64,000 bases of DNA from Megascapheus bottae (Eukaryota > Chordata > Mammalia > Rodentia > Geomyidae), in NCBI GenBank assembly GCA_024803745.1, contig JANJXV010000129.1, positions 2,294,001-2,358,000 of the forward strand. Direction: 5' to 3'. The notes under the pieces were generated by a model. It searched no databases, was not told the DNA's origin, and was given only the letters and a program-made list of their open reading frames with translations. This document shows, one piece after another, positions 21,131 through 31,829 of the stretch; the stretch's first letter is position 1, and each line of letters starts with the position of its first letter. The translations under genes were made by a program, and so were the position numbers.

Positions 21131-23034
21131 CCTGTTTGGTAATTTCTACAGAAGGCCCATGCTTTCTGGAGTGCAGTGATGATTCTCAGTCTCCATCAGT
21201 CACCAGCTCCATTGGTGGGTTTTTCATCCGGAGTTCAGGATAAGCTCTTCCACGATGACCCAAACCTAAGAATGGAAATAGGTACAGAGTGGACAGAGTG
21301 GACTCTGCAAGTTGAAGTGTCACTCAACTTCCATGAGGATCTAATGGAGGAACCTGTAGAACTGGAGTTTGGACTGAACACTGAGGAGGTGTAGGGTCTT
21401 TCTAATGAGTGCTTATTCCCGAGTCCTTTCAGAGGACAGACATTACCTGGCTGACACCACCCATAAAGGGCATTTTGCCAAGCTCTGTAGAAGTAAGGGC
21501 CAACCAATATCTAGACCACATGGGCTTCCTACTCACAGGCTCTGAGGCACCCACACAAGGAATTCTACTTTTTCTTGGTCTTACTGGTCGCACATTCCTC
21601 CAGCTGGTCAAAAAGTATGTGTTTAGAAGAGCAGGTCCAAAGCCTGCATGTGGAGCCTCATATAGAGCTTGAGTTGTGTAAGGGTGTGGCAGTTCTTGAA
21701 CTCGTAGAAATCACTGGGGTAGAAGTCCATTCACATCGTGTAGATGGAACACATGATGCTGTGGGCACATTCGGTACAAGGAAAGTGAGAGCCTTCTCTC
21801 TCCATCCTGAGCCTTCTACAAAAGCCCCTTTCTTGCAGGACTCTAATGCTGTGGCTGTCCTGCAGAGATGTGCACTTATGTGCTTGGAGGGGGGTAAGAG
21901 ACACTCGAGAACAGGATGACTTTTACACCCCACTTCCAGAAGCTTCTGAGAGAGGCCTCTATGCATGTGTCCAAAGTAAACGCACCTTAAATTAACTAAG
22001 TAAATGCTCTAAATAAATCAATAAGTGAATGCTCTAAATAAAGAACTAAATGCTCATTCCTCTAATCTTAGCCACCCAGCGGGCTGAGCTCTGAAGATCA
22101 CAGGGGAAAGCCAGTCTAGTCAGTAAAAGTCTAAAGGCACTTGTCTTCAATAAGGCAGCAAAGAGCCAGAACTTGTCCTATGACTCAAATGGTACAGTGC
22201 TAATTTTTGAACACCAAACGGATGGCATTTAGACCTGGGTTCAGGTTCAAGTGGCAGCACTGGACCACACACCAAAATGTAAATGCTTTCAGGTTCTAAC
22301 AGGCAAAGCTATCACAATCCCTCCCTGATGGCTCAAAAGTAATTCAGCCCCCAGCTTTTCCTCTGACTCCAGTATTTCACAGGCCTCCGCCATTAGTACT
22401 GACACCTCATTTCTTACTGGGAAATGGGATTTCCTAGGATGTCACCTAGGTGAGGGCTGCAGTTGGGAGCCACTTACTCATGCCTGAAATCCAACTTCTC
22501 AGTAAGCACACTGTTGAGACTCCAGTAGCTTGTGAGGGAAATGAAATGGCATGGTGTCCCAGTCTTAATGAAGTAGTTTGGGCACTTGTATCATGCTTAG
22601 CTCCCCTGTGAACACCCCAGTGAACCAAACAGGCTCAGAGAGGAGCCAAGTATTCCAAGACTTGGCCAGGAGGGGTGAGCAAACCTGGGTTTGAAGGGGG
22701 AACACTCACTTTTTCAAGAGAATTTCCAGCAACTACTAAATTGTCCTCCACTATTTGAAATTGTGCAGGAAGTTTCCCACATATGAGATCACCTTTCTGG
22801 TAGGAAGGGATCAGCTTTGTCAGCAGCATCTCCAACAGGCCTTCCTCCAGGATCCATAGGTTACAAGGCTCATTCAGAGTCTGAGCTGACTTACCATCAC
22901 ACTATGTTGGCAAAACAGTGGATATTTCAAACGTAGGAATGGGACCAGTCTTCACACTGAGGAATTGGAATAGAGTAGATTGGAAATGACACACTCTAAT
23001 CTCAGTAGAGTCACTTGAAAGCACACAAGAAGGT
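21131..23034. other. Repeat-poor stretch, no assignable gene
   Basis: Open frames of 60-114 codons occur on both strands but none shows a known motif. One minus-strand stretch at about 22720-22870 reads WILEEGLLEMLLTKLIPSYQ and is followed by AAAAA|GTGAGT, a good splice-donor match, so an exon is possible. A diverged 7SL-Geo SINE (plus strand) occupies about 22055-22265. Confidence 0.3.
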
Positions 23035-23651
23035 TGTAGTGTGTGGGCAGGATGATGGGTTCAAATAGGTTTCCTCTCAATATACCTCATCTGAGTTGCC
23101 CTGGAGTTTCCTGGCTTTCTTCCTAGAGAAATGCCTGATATACTGGAATTTTGTCTTGGCCCTGATCCAGCATCTACTTCTTCAAGTGAGAGATCCATAT
23201 CTCTCATGCCTGAGATCCGAGCCTCCTGACCTTTGGCAACAGCACAGCAACCTCTTTCTGGTTCCTGAGCCACAGGCCAAGGGAGCTGGCTTGAGCTGGT
23301 TGTCACATACTGTGGCTTGGTTACCAGGGTTCCATATTCTGTTCTATTGTGAGGGAGGTAGGGTCACCTTTCAAGGCCCAATGACCAAAGCTCCTTGCTC
23401 ACAGAAGACCTCCCCAAACACATACTGGAGGCTGAATCTCCCTTCCCACCTCACATATGGATGTAGTAAACAGCACACCTTTTTGTTCAAATCCCAAGTC
23501 ATTAACTAGGCGTAAGTGCTAGCCTGGTCTCAGGCTCAAGGAGCCTTTCTTAGGTAAGATCCAAAGTTAACTGTCACTATTCCCCTTACCCTTCACAAGA
23601 CATTTTGCTTCACAGTGCCTTCTCAGCTTGCATTTTGCCTCTTGCACCATT

Positions 23652-23842
23652 TTTTGCTAGTCCTGGGACTTGACCTCAGACCCTGACCATTGTTCTTAGG
23701 CTTTCTTTAGGCTATAGCTGTCCCACCAAGCCACAGCACCACTTCCAGCGTTTTCTATGTATATGGTACTGCAGAATCAAACCGGAGTCTTTTTGTGTGG
23801 TAGCCCAGCACTCTACAAATAGATGAAACACCCAGGCCATCT
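23652..23842 (-). repeat. SINE, IDL-Geo (old)
   Basis: CTAGTCCTGGGACTTGACCT, then CCACTTCCAGCGTTTTCTAT, ending AACACCCAGGCC. Counterpart of 10498-10690. Confidence 0.75.
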
Positions 23843-24072
23843 TGCACATATTTTTCACCTCAGTCTACTACGACGTTGTTAGGTTTCTGTATCCTAATCT
23901 ATTTTTCTTCCTGATGAATATCTGTGCTGTCATCTGTAAAAATGCAAGTGGGAAAATCACAGAAGCATTGGTGACATAAAAAAAGTCTTAGAGACATAGA
24001 TAAGTGTTCATTCTTTGTAGGAGAAAGGATATTTTGATATGATGATGATGACTATTTATAAATACTTTATCG

Positions 24073-24262
24073 GGGTTTAGAGTTTGGCCCAGTGGCAGAG
24101 TGCTTGCCTAGCATCCATGAAGATCTAGGTTTGAATCCTTAATATCACACAGATATAAAAATCCATATGGCAATGTGGCTCAAGTGGCAGAGGGCTAGAC
24201 TTGGGAAAAGCCAAGAGCAGTGCCCCGGCCCTGAGTTCAAGCCCCAGGAATGGCAGAAAAAA
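24073..24262 (+). repeat. SINE, IDL-Geo
   Basis: GGCCCAGTGGCAGAGTGCTT, then GCTCAAGTGGCAGAGGGCTA, then TTCAAGCCCCAGGAATGGCA and an A-rich tail. Counterpart of 10077-10267. Confidence 0.85.
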
Positions 24263-24385
24263 CAAAACAAAAGAAAAGAAAAGAAATGTGCTTTTTACAA
24301 GTTATTCACTCACAGCATTTGCCTCTGAATTCTTCGCTTCTGCATCTTGTGACTTATCGCTTTCCCTCAATGTAGACAAGAAAAA

Positions 24386-25330
24386 CAGATTTTATTTCTT
24401 GCTATCCTGTTGTCCAATCTTTGGATATTAATTCAAAATACAATATTGCCTGAGATATTGTGTGTGTGCATGTGTGTGTGTATCTGCCAATGTGTGCATG
24501 CACACATGTGTACAGGGTTTAGGGCTTACTCATAGGGCCTGTGTGATAACCCTCAGCATCTTTTCCGCAAAGGTATTGGTCTTTCACTTCTAGCTTATGA
24601 TAGCTAATTGAAGTTGAGAGATTCACTCAATTTCTTGCCCTGTGCCTTGGAACCCAGTGCTGGGTTCTCATATTTTTAATTGTAGCTATAGAGAAGGCTG
24701 AGGTCTGGGGATCCTCGTTAGAATCCAGCCACTGAAAGAAAGTCACTGATAGAAATCTTTACCTTCAGTTAAGCACGAATAAATAAGGCAAAAGTGGAAC
24801 TGTGGCTCAGTTCCTCTTGTACCAGCCATGAGAAAATTAGTAATTGGCAGCACCTGGTCCCTGAGAGAAATCCTTAGCACTGGTTCAAAAAAAGAAAGAA
24901 AATAATGAAAAAATTAAAACTTGCTGAGGAATCCATAAGGATAAACGTGCCTGTGAATAATCTTGTCATTTCAGATTCCCTCAAGAGCTTATGTCTCTCT
25001 ATATTTTACCAAGTTTTTTTAAAGATATTTACATATTTTCTATTTTTCTTAAACAGAGATAGCCATCCACAAAGCACAAACACAAACTCTCACACAGTAT
25101 ACCACCCACCCATAAGTGTCTGGCTATGTATATATGTATATTCATACGTATTGATCTGTCTCTCTATACTAATATATAAATGCATAAACATATGTATTTA
25201 GACAAACAGGAAACATACATAGATAGGTCTCAGGCATTTCCAGATTTTGTGCAAGTCTTCTGAGTGCAACTTACCATTGTATTGTTTGTCAGGATAGAGT
25301 CTCTCTAACTTTTGGCCAGCTTCTTGTCCT
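24386..25330. other. AT-rich spacer with an old SINE
   Basis: A short TG-rich stretch lies at about 24460-24485. About 24655-24893 is a diverged plus-strand 7SL-Geo SINE (AAAAGTGGAACTGTGGCTCA). The rest shows nothing recognisable. Confidence 0.5.
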
Positions 25331-25535
25331 TTGATACTTTTTTCTGGCAGTCCTGGGTTTTGAACTCTAGGCCTGGATGCTGTCACTGAGCTTGACCTTC
25401 TTGCATTCAGTAGTTTATTGCAGATAAGAGTCTCATGGAGTTTCTGTCCTGGGCTGGCTTTGAATTGTGATCCTCAGATCTCAAACTCCTGAGTAGCTAG
25501 GATGACAGTCTTGAGCTACCAGTACCTGGTTCCTT
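25331..25535 (-). repeat. SINE, 7SL-like + Geo dimer
   Basis: GTCCTGGGTTTTGAACTCTA to CCTGAGTAGCTAGGATGACA, minus strand. Confidence 0.8.
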
Positions 25536-26727
25536 TGCCTCTTTTACCCTTTTTTTTGGGCCCACCACAGCCATGGTATCTACCTTCCTATGTTCTCTCA
25601 ACCTGCCCCCAGACAGGGGTCTGACAGATGCTTTCCACCCACTTATTCATGTCCTCCTCTGTATTGGCTGACAGCTAAGGCATGCACTCACTTGTCTGGA
25701 TGCCAAACACAAAGCCATGTGATTGTTTCTCAGTCTGGAACATCCTATCAGATTTATAGCACCACAGAGGGTCAGGTTGATGCTCCTCCCGGGCTTCTTA
25801 AATTGTTCTCATATTAATCCACAACACGTTTGTCATCACTTGTCCAGCTAATTCATGGACTAAACCAGCATTCCCTACAAACTTAGATCCCAATACCATG
25901 AGGACACACAAAGGTGCATTCGGTGTGTGACCTGCAGGTGGATGTGAGCCTGTCTAAATTGGAGGGGATTTCTCCACCACAGGAAATGGAATACAAATTT
26001 ATAATCTGCTTTCATGAGGTGACAATCTCTGGCAGATGTTCTTATCAAATGTGGCACTGCCTACTTCCAGCTTAAAATATGGGTTGATGACCCAGCATAA
26101 CAGAGAATGTATTCACCCCGGCCCAACACATAGGCTGGGACCCTGAACTTTCAGGTAGCATTTGGCTTTGAAGGTCATGAGATCTTAGTCTACAAATGAT
26201 GAGCCCCCTCCCGTGAGGCATAGCAAACGGAGCCAAAGTGCAACCCAGTTAAGCACCAGATCAAGCTTCCCTTCTTCAGTAGGGTATGGTTTGTAAACTG
26301 TGCATAGCTTCTGTTTGAAGCCAGACAAGAAAGGAAAGTCCATGAAACTCTCATTTCCAGTTAACTGCCAAGAAAAAGCCAAAGATAGAGATGAAGCTCA
26401 AGAGAGCTAGAGAGCGATCTGAAAAGAATGGTTACACCCTGCAACATCCTCATTATCTGATCTTGAAAACATCTCTGCGTGCATCCCAGCATGCAGCCAG
26501 CATCTGGGATTGACAGTGACCCCTGGGCCCATTGGTAATCTGCACTGTCTCTGACATCTGTAATGTGAACCTCATTCTGTTGGGTTTGGGAAGCGGTGTC
26601 AACCCTGCAGAAGGAACCAACTGTGCCCTAACTCCCACTGTCCCCTGGGGCCCCTAGCATTCCCCCATCTGCACCCCTCCTGTGGCTTCTGATCCTAGGG
26701 AGCCCCCCTGCCATGTCCTACACTCAC

Positions 26728-26808
26728 ATGAAGTGCATATTTCTTTTCCTGGGGCAACTTCTCCACAGAGAGTACATGAAATGCCCACTCTCCAGGCACG
26801 GGGAGATC
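26728..26808 (-). other. Candidate 81-bp exon of unknown gene
   Basis: On the minus strand a CTACTTTGGCAG acceptor is followed by 81 bases open in one frame (27 codons, beginning DLPVPGEWAFHVLSVEKL), then a CTTCAT|GTGAGTG donor. Both splice sites are good and the length keeps the frame. The open frame also continues through the acceptor (YVLITDLLLWQ), so the true exon could be longer. No family is recognised and no neighbouring exon was found. Chance is a real alternative. Confidence 0.15.
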
Positions 26809-27317
26809 CTGCCAAAGTAGCAAGTCAGTGATGAGGACATAAAGTGATGAATAGAATTTTAGATCCTGATGGTAGACAGTCTGCAAAATCCAAGGGAGAA
26901 TGGAATTGGAGGGGACCAGGGATCAGGATGTGGGCATGGAGCTACCCTGCCAAGGAGGTGGGGGAAGTCACAGGCTGCGGGATGCACAGGATGATCCATG
27001 GGCCCTGTGCAGCTACTGGGTCACCCACTTCTGCATCTCAGACTTTGGCTTTGAGCTCTGTGATCGTCAAGATGTGCACAGTCTGTACTCTGGGTGGCAG
27101 AAGAAAGGACCCTTTGAAGACAATTGTAGACCCTTTGTGAGTGTAGGTAGGGGTAGGCTGGACACCCAGTCCAAGAGGAGCTAAAACTGGAGTCGAGGGG
27201 TGTGCAAGGAGTGGGTGTGAGGGTTGTGGGCAGTCACAGTCACGGCAGAGGTGGCTCTGTCTGTGGGGTGAGTGCCTCCCTGCAGGCACAGCACTGGACA
27301 TATCAGAGATCCACATG

Positions 27318-27432
27318 AAAAGGAAAAGCTGGAAATGGCACTATGGTTCAAATGGTAGAGCATCAACCTTGAGCAAAAGAGCTCAGGGACAGTACCCAGG
27401 ACCTGAGTTCAAGCCTCATGACTGTAAAAGAA
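27318..27432 (+). repeat. SINE Geo right half
   Basis: GCTGGAAATGGCACTATGGT, then AGAGCTCAGGGACAGTACCC and CTGAGTTCAAGCCTCATGAC, then A-rich. Confidence 0.75.
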
Positions 27433-28634
27433 AAAGAACCAGGACTATGAGAGGGAACCTGGTACTCTCTTGGTCTAATCAGACACAAGAGGAGGCCGGG
27501 ATAGGCTGTGGAAAAACACAGAGAACATCTTCCCCCAGCTCATCCTGTCCTGTATGCAGGGACAGCCATGTAACTAGGGCTACGGTTAAATCATCGTCAC
27601 CCCTGTGCTGCCATCTGAATTGTAGGCCTCTGTCCTGGCATGGGGTGTCCTGATGGCTGAGCAGGTGCCCTAACCCTAGATGGAGAGCAGCCACTGACTG
27701 TGGTAGCTAAGGAGAGATCTGTTCCATAGCTATCAGGCCACCCAGCATGGGAGCCATAACCACCCCTCACCCAGGTAGAGACCAATGGTTCTCCAGGTGC
27801 TACTAACATTGCCCCACCCCTAGCTCTGGGTACACGTGACATTCCCTCCACAAGGAGCAGGACAAAGTGAGGGATCAGGAAGCTGCCTAGGGGCTTCAGA
27901 TGATGGCCAGGCTGGCACTACAGATGGCCTCACTCTGTCACCACCTTCCCCTGCCTCCATCATTCCTCCATCATGCCTCTCTACCTCCCACCCATTAACT
28001 TTGGAAACCAATGAACTGGGCTCTCATCATTCCTCTCATCTCTTCACCCACTTTGCCATGCGTCCATCCCTCTGTCACTTCCACCCCACACACATCCCAC
28101 CACCAGCCACCCTCTAGCTTATGAGGATCTCAGAGGAAGCTCTTGGTGAAGGGCTTGTGACCACAAAACAGTTACTATCACCCGCTCCGGCCTGATCCAC
28201 CACAGAATAAGAATAGCCAAGCAGGCACACACTGCAGCAGAGTTGCTCTACTGCCACTCTGATTTCTTCATGGCCAGGACTTGGCTCTCCTCAGCCTCTC
28301 AGCTCAGTAACCACAACATTGTGCTTTCACAGAGCCATGGCTTCCAGTCTCCATGGACACAATGACATCAAGGTGATGCCAACTTCCCCATCTCTATATA
28401 CTTCTAACTATGGGATGGGAGCTGAGGTTCTCTTCTGTCACTCCATCCGCTAAGAGGCTCATGCAGATTTCTATCCTTTGCTCATCATGGTGACTCTTTG
28501 ATTAACAAGTCACTGCTGGGCTTCCAGTTCACCACATATAGAACCCATACTCCAACACTTTTCTTAGAAGTTCCTTCTCTCTTTCATTTATATATTTCCC
28601 TTCCTCACATCCTTCTCTTTTTTACCTTCCTTCT

Positions 28635-28852
28635 TTCATTCCTGGCCTTGAACTCAAAACCTGGAGCTTTTTCTTAGCTTTTCTTTGCTCAAGGTAGCAC
28701 TCTAGCTCTTGAGCCACAGCTCTACTTCAATCTTTGTTCTTGCTCTAAACTGGGAGTATGAGTCTCATGCATTTTTCCCTTTGCTGGGTTGGTTTTAAAC
28801 CACAATACTAAGATCAGGATCCTGAATATGCCTCAGATTACAGGTATTATCT
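28635..28852 (-). repeat. SINE, 7SL-like + Geo dimer (old)
   Basis: CTTGAACTCAAAACCTGGAG, CTTGAGCCACAGCTCTACTT and GATTACAGGTATTA, minus strand. Confidence 0.65.
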
Positions 28853-29794
28853 AATCAAAACAAATTCCTGATTTCTTTTTTAGACATAATTAGTTCTTTC
28901 AGGTGAGCCACCAGCCACTCATGCAAGAGCATTGCAGGATCCCAGCATTCATCTTGTCTCCAGTCTTATTCCATCCATCTCACAATGGTCATCTAAAACA
29001 CCCTGCTGCATGGTTGAAGTCGCAAGGAACGTTCTCAACGCCATGAGAAGCCCCCTTAAGCTCTGCCTAAGACATGCTCAGCCCCCATCCCACTTCCACA
29101 TGAGCATTTGATTAGGAGAAATTTCCTGAGTACAGCATCATCTTTTTCTCACCATTCAAATTTCATCTTTGGAGTCATTTCTCCCAGACAAAGAGGAACA
29201 TGATCCATGGTTTGATAGCAGCTCCAGCTTCATAGTCCCAGCCACCAACACCCCCCCCATTACCTTGCAGACACCTGAATTCAAGAACAATGTTTTCACT
29301 ACCCCTGACTCTTATCAAATGTTTTAACTTATACAGTGCATTAAAATAATTTTACTAAATGGAATAAACACATGGCATCAAGCTTCAGAATCTTTGCACC
29401 TGAACTTTTAGTGAATAACAGACACACCAGCATTTCTGTAGCCAACAGAAATCTTAGCTTTGAGATTTCAGCATTCCTGGTATCCAAGTTTGGATGTGCT
29501 AACACTGCCCTTAATGAGGCACTTCAACCACACAATCCCACAACAATCACTGTCATTTGACATTCACTGGTAGGTGGTGCTAGGAAAAAGACTGATGTGC
29601 CAACTCCATGCTGGCTTGACCTATGCCATCTTCAAACCTGGAGCAAGTGGGGCTCCTCTCTCCGTGACATCTTTTGTGTACTACCCCAGGAGGACCTTTA
29701 CCTTGAGTCAAAATTATGAAGACTATCTCTACCAGCAAAGATTCCAGTGAGATGTGCCTACATGGATAAAGCTAAAATCTCACTAAAGTGAGGT
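28853..29794. other. Spacer without recognised features
   Basis: Mixed composition. No repeat or gene that I can support. Confidence 0.45.
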
Positions 29795-30022
29795 TGTTGG
29801 CAGTGCTGGAGCCTGAACTCAGGGCCTGGGCACTAAGCATTTGTACTCAAGACTAGCCCTTTACCACTTGAGCCCAAACTCCATTCCCAGGTGTTTTTAT
29901 TTTTGGTAGTAAGAATCTATCAGACTTTCCTGTTCTAGGTGACTTGGAACTTCCATACTCAGATCTCAGCCTCGTGACCAGCCTGGATTAAAAGTGTGGA
30001 TCAGCCATGCGCCACACCTGAG
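29795..30022 (-). repeat. SINE, 7SL-like + Geo dimer
   Basis: GTGCTGGAGCCTGAACTCAG, TACCACTTGAGCCCAAACTC and CTCAGATCTCAGCCTCGTGA, minus strand. Confidence 0.75.
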
Positions 30023-30404
30023 GACTTCTGCCAGCACATTTTTTCCCAAAAATTGGAAGAGGAAGATGAGGGAGGATTGGGCTCATCCTGCCCTGCATAT
30101 GAAGGAGAGCATCAGCCCGTGAAATTCATTCCCTGTTGTAGGCTGCTGGAGAAAAGGTAGCAAATAGGCACAGGCTGGCAGCAGATGCCACAGAACAACT
30201 TGTGACCAAGACTCCCAGAGCAGACCTCAGAATCGATGACAGAGTTGGATCTATCCAGTAACAGAGGCAGTGGTGACACCTGAAACAGCGTGGTTGAGCC
30301 TTTGCTGCTGGTAAACAGGGCCACCTATGTCTCAATGAGAAAGGTGAGATTTTGGTGGAGAAGGTGAGATTAAACATTATGTATCATGCAAGAAGACACA
30401 CTAT

Positions 30405-31250
30405 AAGGGGTCTTTTATTATTCCAAGTGAAATTTTGGATTTCCTCTTCTGTTTCTTTAAAGAATGACATTGGGATATTGATTGAAGATTGCCATTTTTA
30501 CAATATTACTCCTTCCAAACCAGGAGCATAGGTTTTTGCATTTCCTCAGTTCTGCGTTAATTTCCTTCTCCAGGGTTTATAGTTCCATCAAAAAGGTGCT
30601 TTACATTCTAAGTTAATTCCTACGTATTTTATTTTCTTCGATAGCAAAATGAGTTGCTATCCTGATTCTTGCCTCATTCCTCTCGTTTCTTGGCATATAA
30701 GAAGGCAGTTGACATTGAAGGTTAATTTTATAACCTGCTACCTTACCAAAGTTTTATATCAGCTCAAGCAGCTTCGGAGTAGAGATATAGGGTTCTTTAA
30801 ATACAGAATCATGTCATCTGTAAGGAGAGAAAGTTTCAGTTCCTCTTTCCCTTTTCCTCCTCACTCCAGTTAGAATGGCCAAGATCCAGAAATCTAATAA
30901 CTTATGCTGGAGGGGATGTTGACAGGAGGGATCACTACTACACTGTGGTGGGATTGCAAACTCGTTCAACCACTATGGAAAGCACTATGGCAGTATCCCA
31001 AAAAGACTAAACATAGAGCTCCCCTGTGATCCAGCAATTTCACTACTTGCCGATCGTCCAGATAGGACATACTAAATTTACTAGAACAGTAACATTTATC
31101 ACAGCACTATTTACTATAGCAAAGGTATGGAACCAACCCAGATGCCCGTCAGTTGAGTAGATCAAATATGGTATTTTTACACAATGGAATTCTGTGCTTC
31201 TGTCAGAAAGAATGACATAGACGAATTTGTAAGGAAATAGAAAGACTGTA
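30405..31250. mobile_element. L1 ORF2 fragment with inverted 5' part
   Basis: 30405-30870 matches L1 ORF2 sense on the minus strand (compare 44620-45110; AAAGAATGACATTGGGATAT). 30868-31250 is ORF2 sense on the plus strand from a later part of the gene (LTPVRMAKIQKSN at the start, then LNIELPCDPA, then EFCASVRKNDI). The earlier part being inverted and lying immediately upstream of the later part is the pattern left by twin priming during insertion. Frames are broken. No 3'UTR or clear A-tail is seen. Confidence 0.75.
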
Positions 31251-31310
31251 AAGTTTAGAAATTAGTTTCTGTCTCCATCTCTATCTCTGTACAATTTAGA
31301 AGTTCCTGTT

Positions 31311-31385
31311 TCTCTCACTTTCTGTCTCTTTTCTCTTTCTCTCTCTCTCTTTCTGTCTCTCTCTGTCTCTCTCTGTCTCTCTCTG

Positions 31386-31454
<69 letters not shown>
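31311..31454 (+). repeat. (TC)n microsatellite
   Basis: Starts as mixed TCTG/TC and becomes about 70 bases of uninterrupted (TC)n. Confidence 0.97.
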
Positions 31455-31455
<1 letters not shown>

Positions 31456-31458
<3 letters not shown>

Positions 31459-31626
31459 CTTAGGCTTGAACTCAGGGACTGAGCTACTTTTGCTCAAGGT
31501 TAGCACTCTACCATTTGGACCACAGTGCTGCTTCTGGCTTGCTCTTTTCACGTAGTATTGAGGAATCTAACCCAGGCCTTCATCCCTGATAGGTTAGCAC
31601 TCTACCACTAAGCCACACAGTCAGCT
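31456..31626 (-). repeat. SINE, IDL-Geo
   Basis: CTTAGGCTTGAACTCAGGGA, GGACCACAGTGCTGCTTCTG and GTTAGCACTCTACCACTAAG. Minus strand, directly after the TC repeat, which therefore probably sits at the SINE tail. Confidence 0.8.
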
Positions 31627-31829
31627 TTTAGAGGTTTCTGACAAAGGTTTTCCTACATGCTATTATTTCTTCTGTGAGTGCTCTTAATGCTTGCTGAAGG
31701 TTGACTTGTTTAGAAGACTTACCCTAATGCTCCCATATACAGAGATTCTATATATAGCTAAATGTTTTTCATTACTCAGAATTTCTCTATTGTGTATCTT
31801 GTGAAATGTACTGAAGACTGACTTCTGAT

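Larger units (their letters stand above)
23035..24385 (-). repeat. Three-copy segment, inverted copy
   Basis: The reverse complement matches 9960-11326 and 41565-42930, including the internal SINEs at 23652-23842 and 24073-24262. Similarity is clearly lower than between copies A and B. Matching marks are the complement of CACTACAAC at about 23036 and of GATGCAGAAGCGAAGA at about 24340. Open frames (for example CCAVAKGQEARISGM, minus strand) resemble those of the other copies (CCAVAKGQETRVSGM), but stops and shifts differ. Confidence 0.75.
25540..28630. other. Repeat-poor, GC-richer stretch, no assignable gene
   Basis: Unlike its surroundings this stretch has almost no SINE (only a right half at 27318-27432) and higher GC. 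Exon-like signals are listed separately at 26728-26808. On the plus strand, about 26898-27138 is open (LCSYWVTHFCISDFGFELCD) and meets CCCTTT|GTGAGT. I recognise no protein family, and the two candidates lie on opposite strands, so at most one strand is real. Confidence 0.3.

Noticed and set aside
21176..21919. Plus-strand frames of 72-114 codons at 21.2-21.9 kb
   Set aside because: Neither strand shows a known motif, open frames overlap on both strands, and no splice-linked partner was found.
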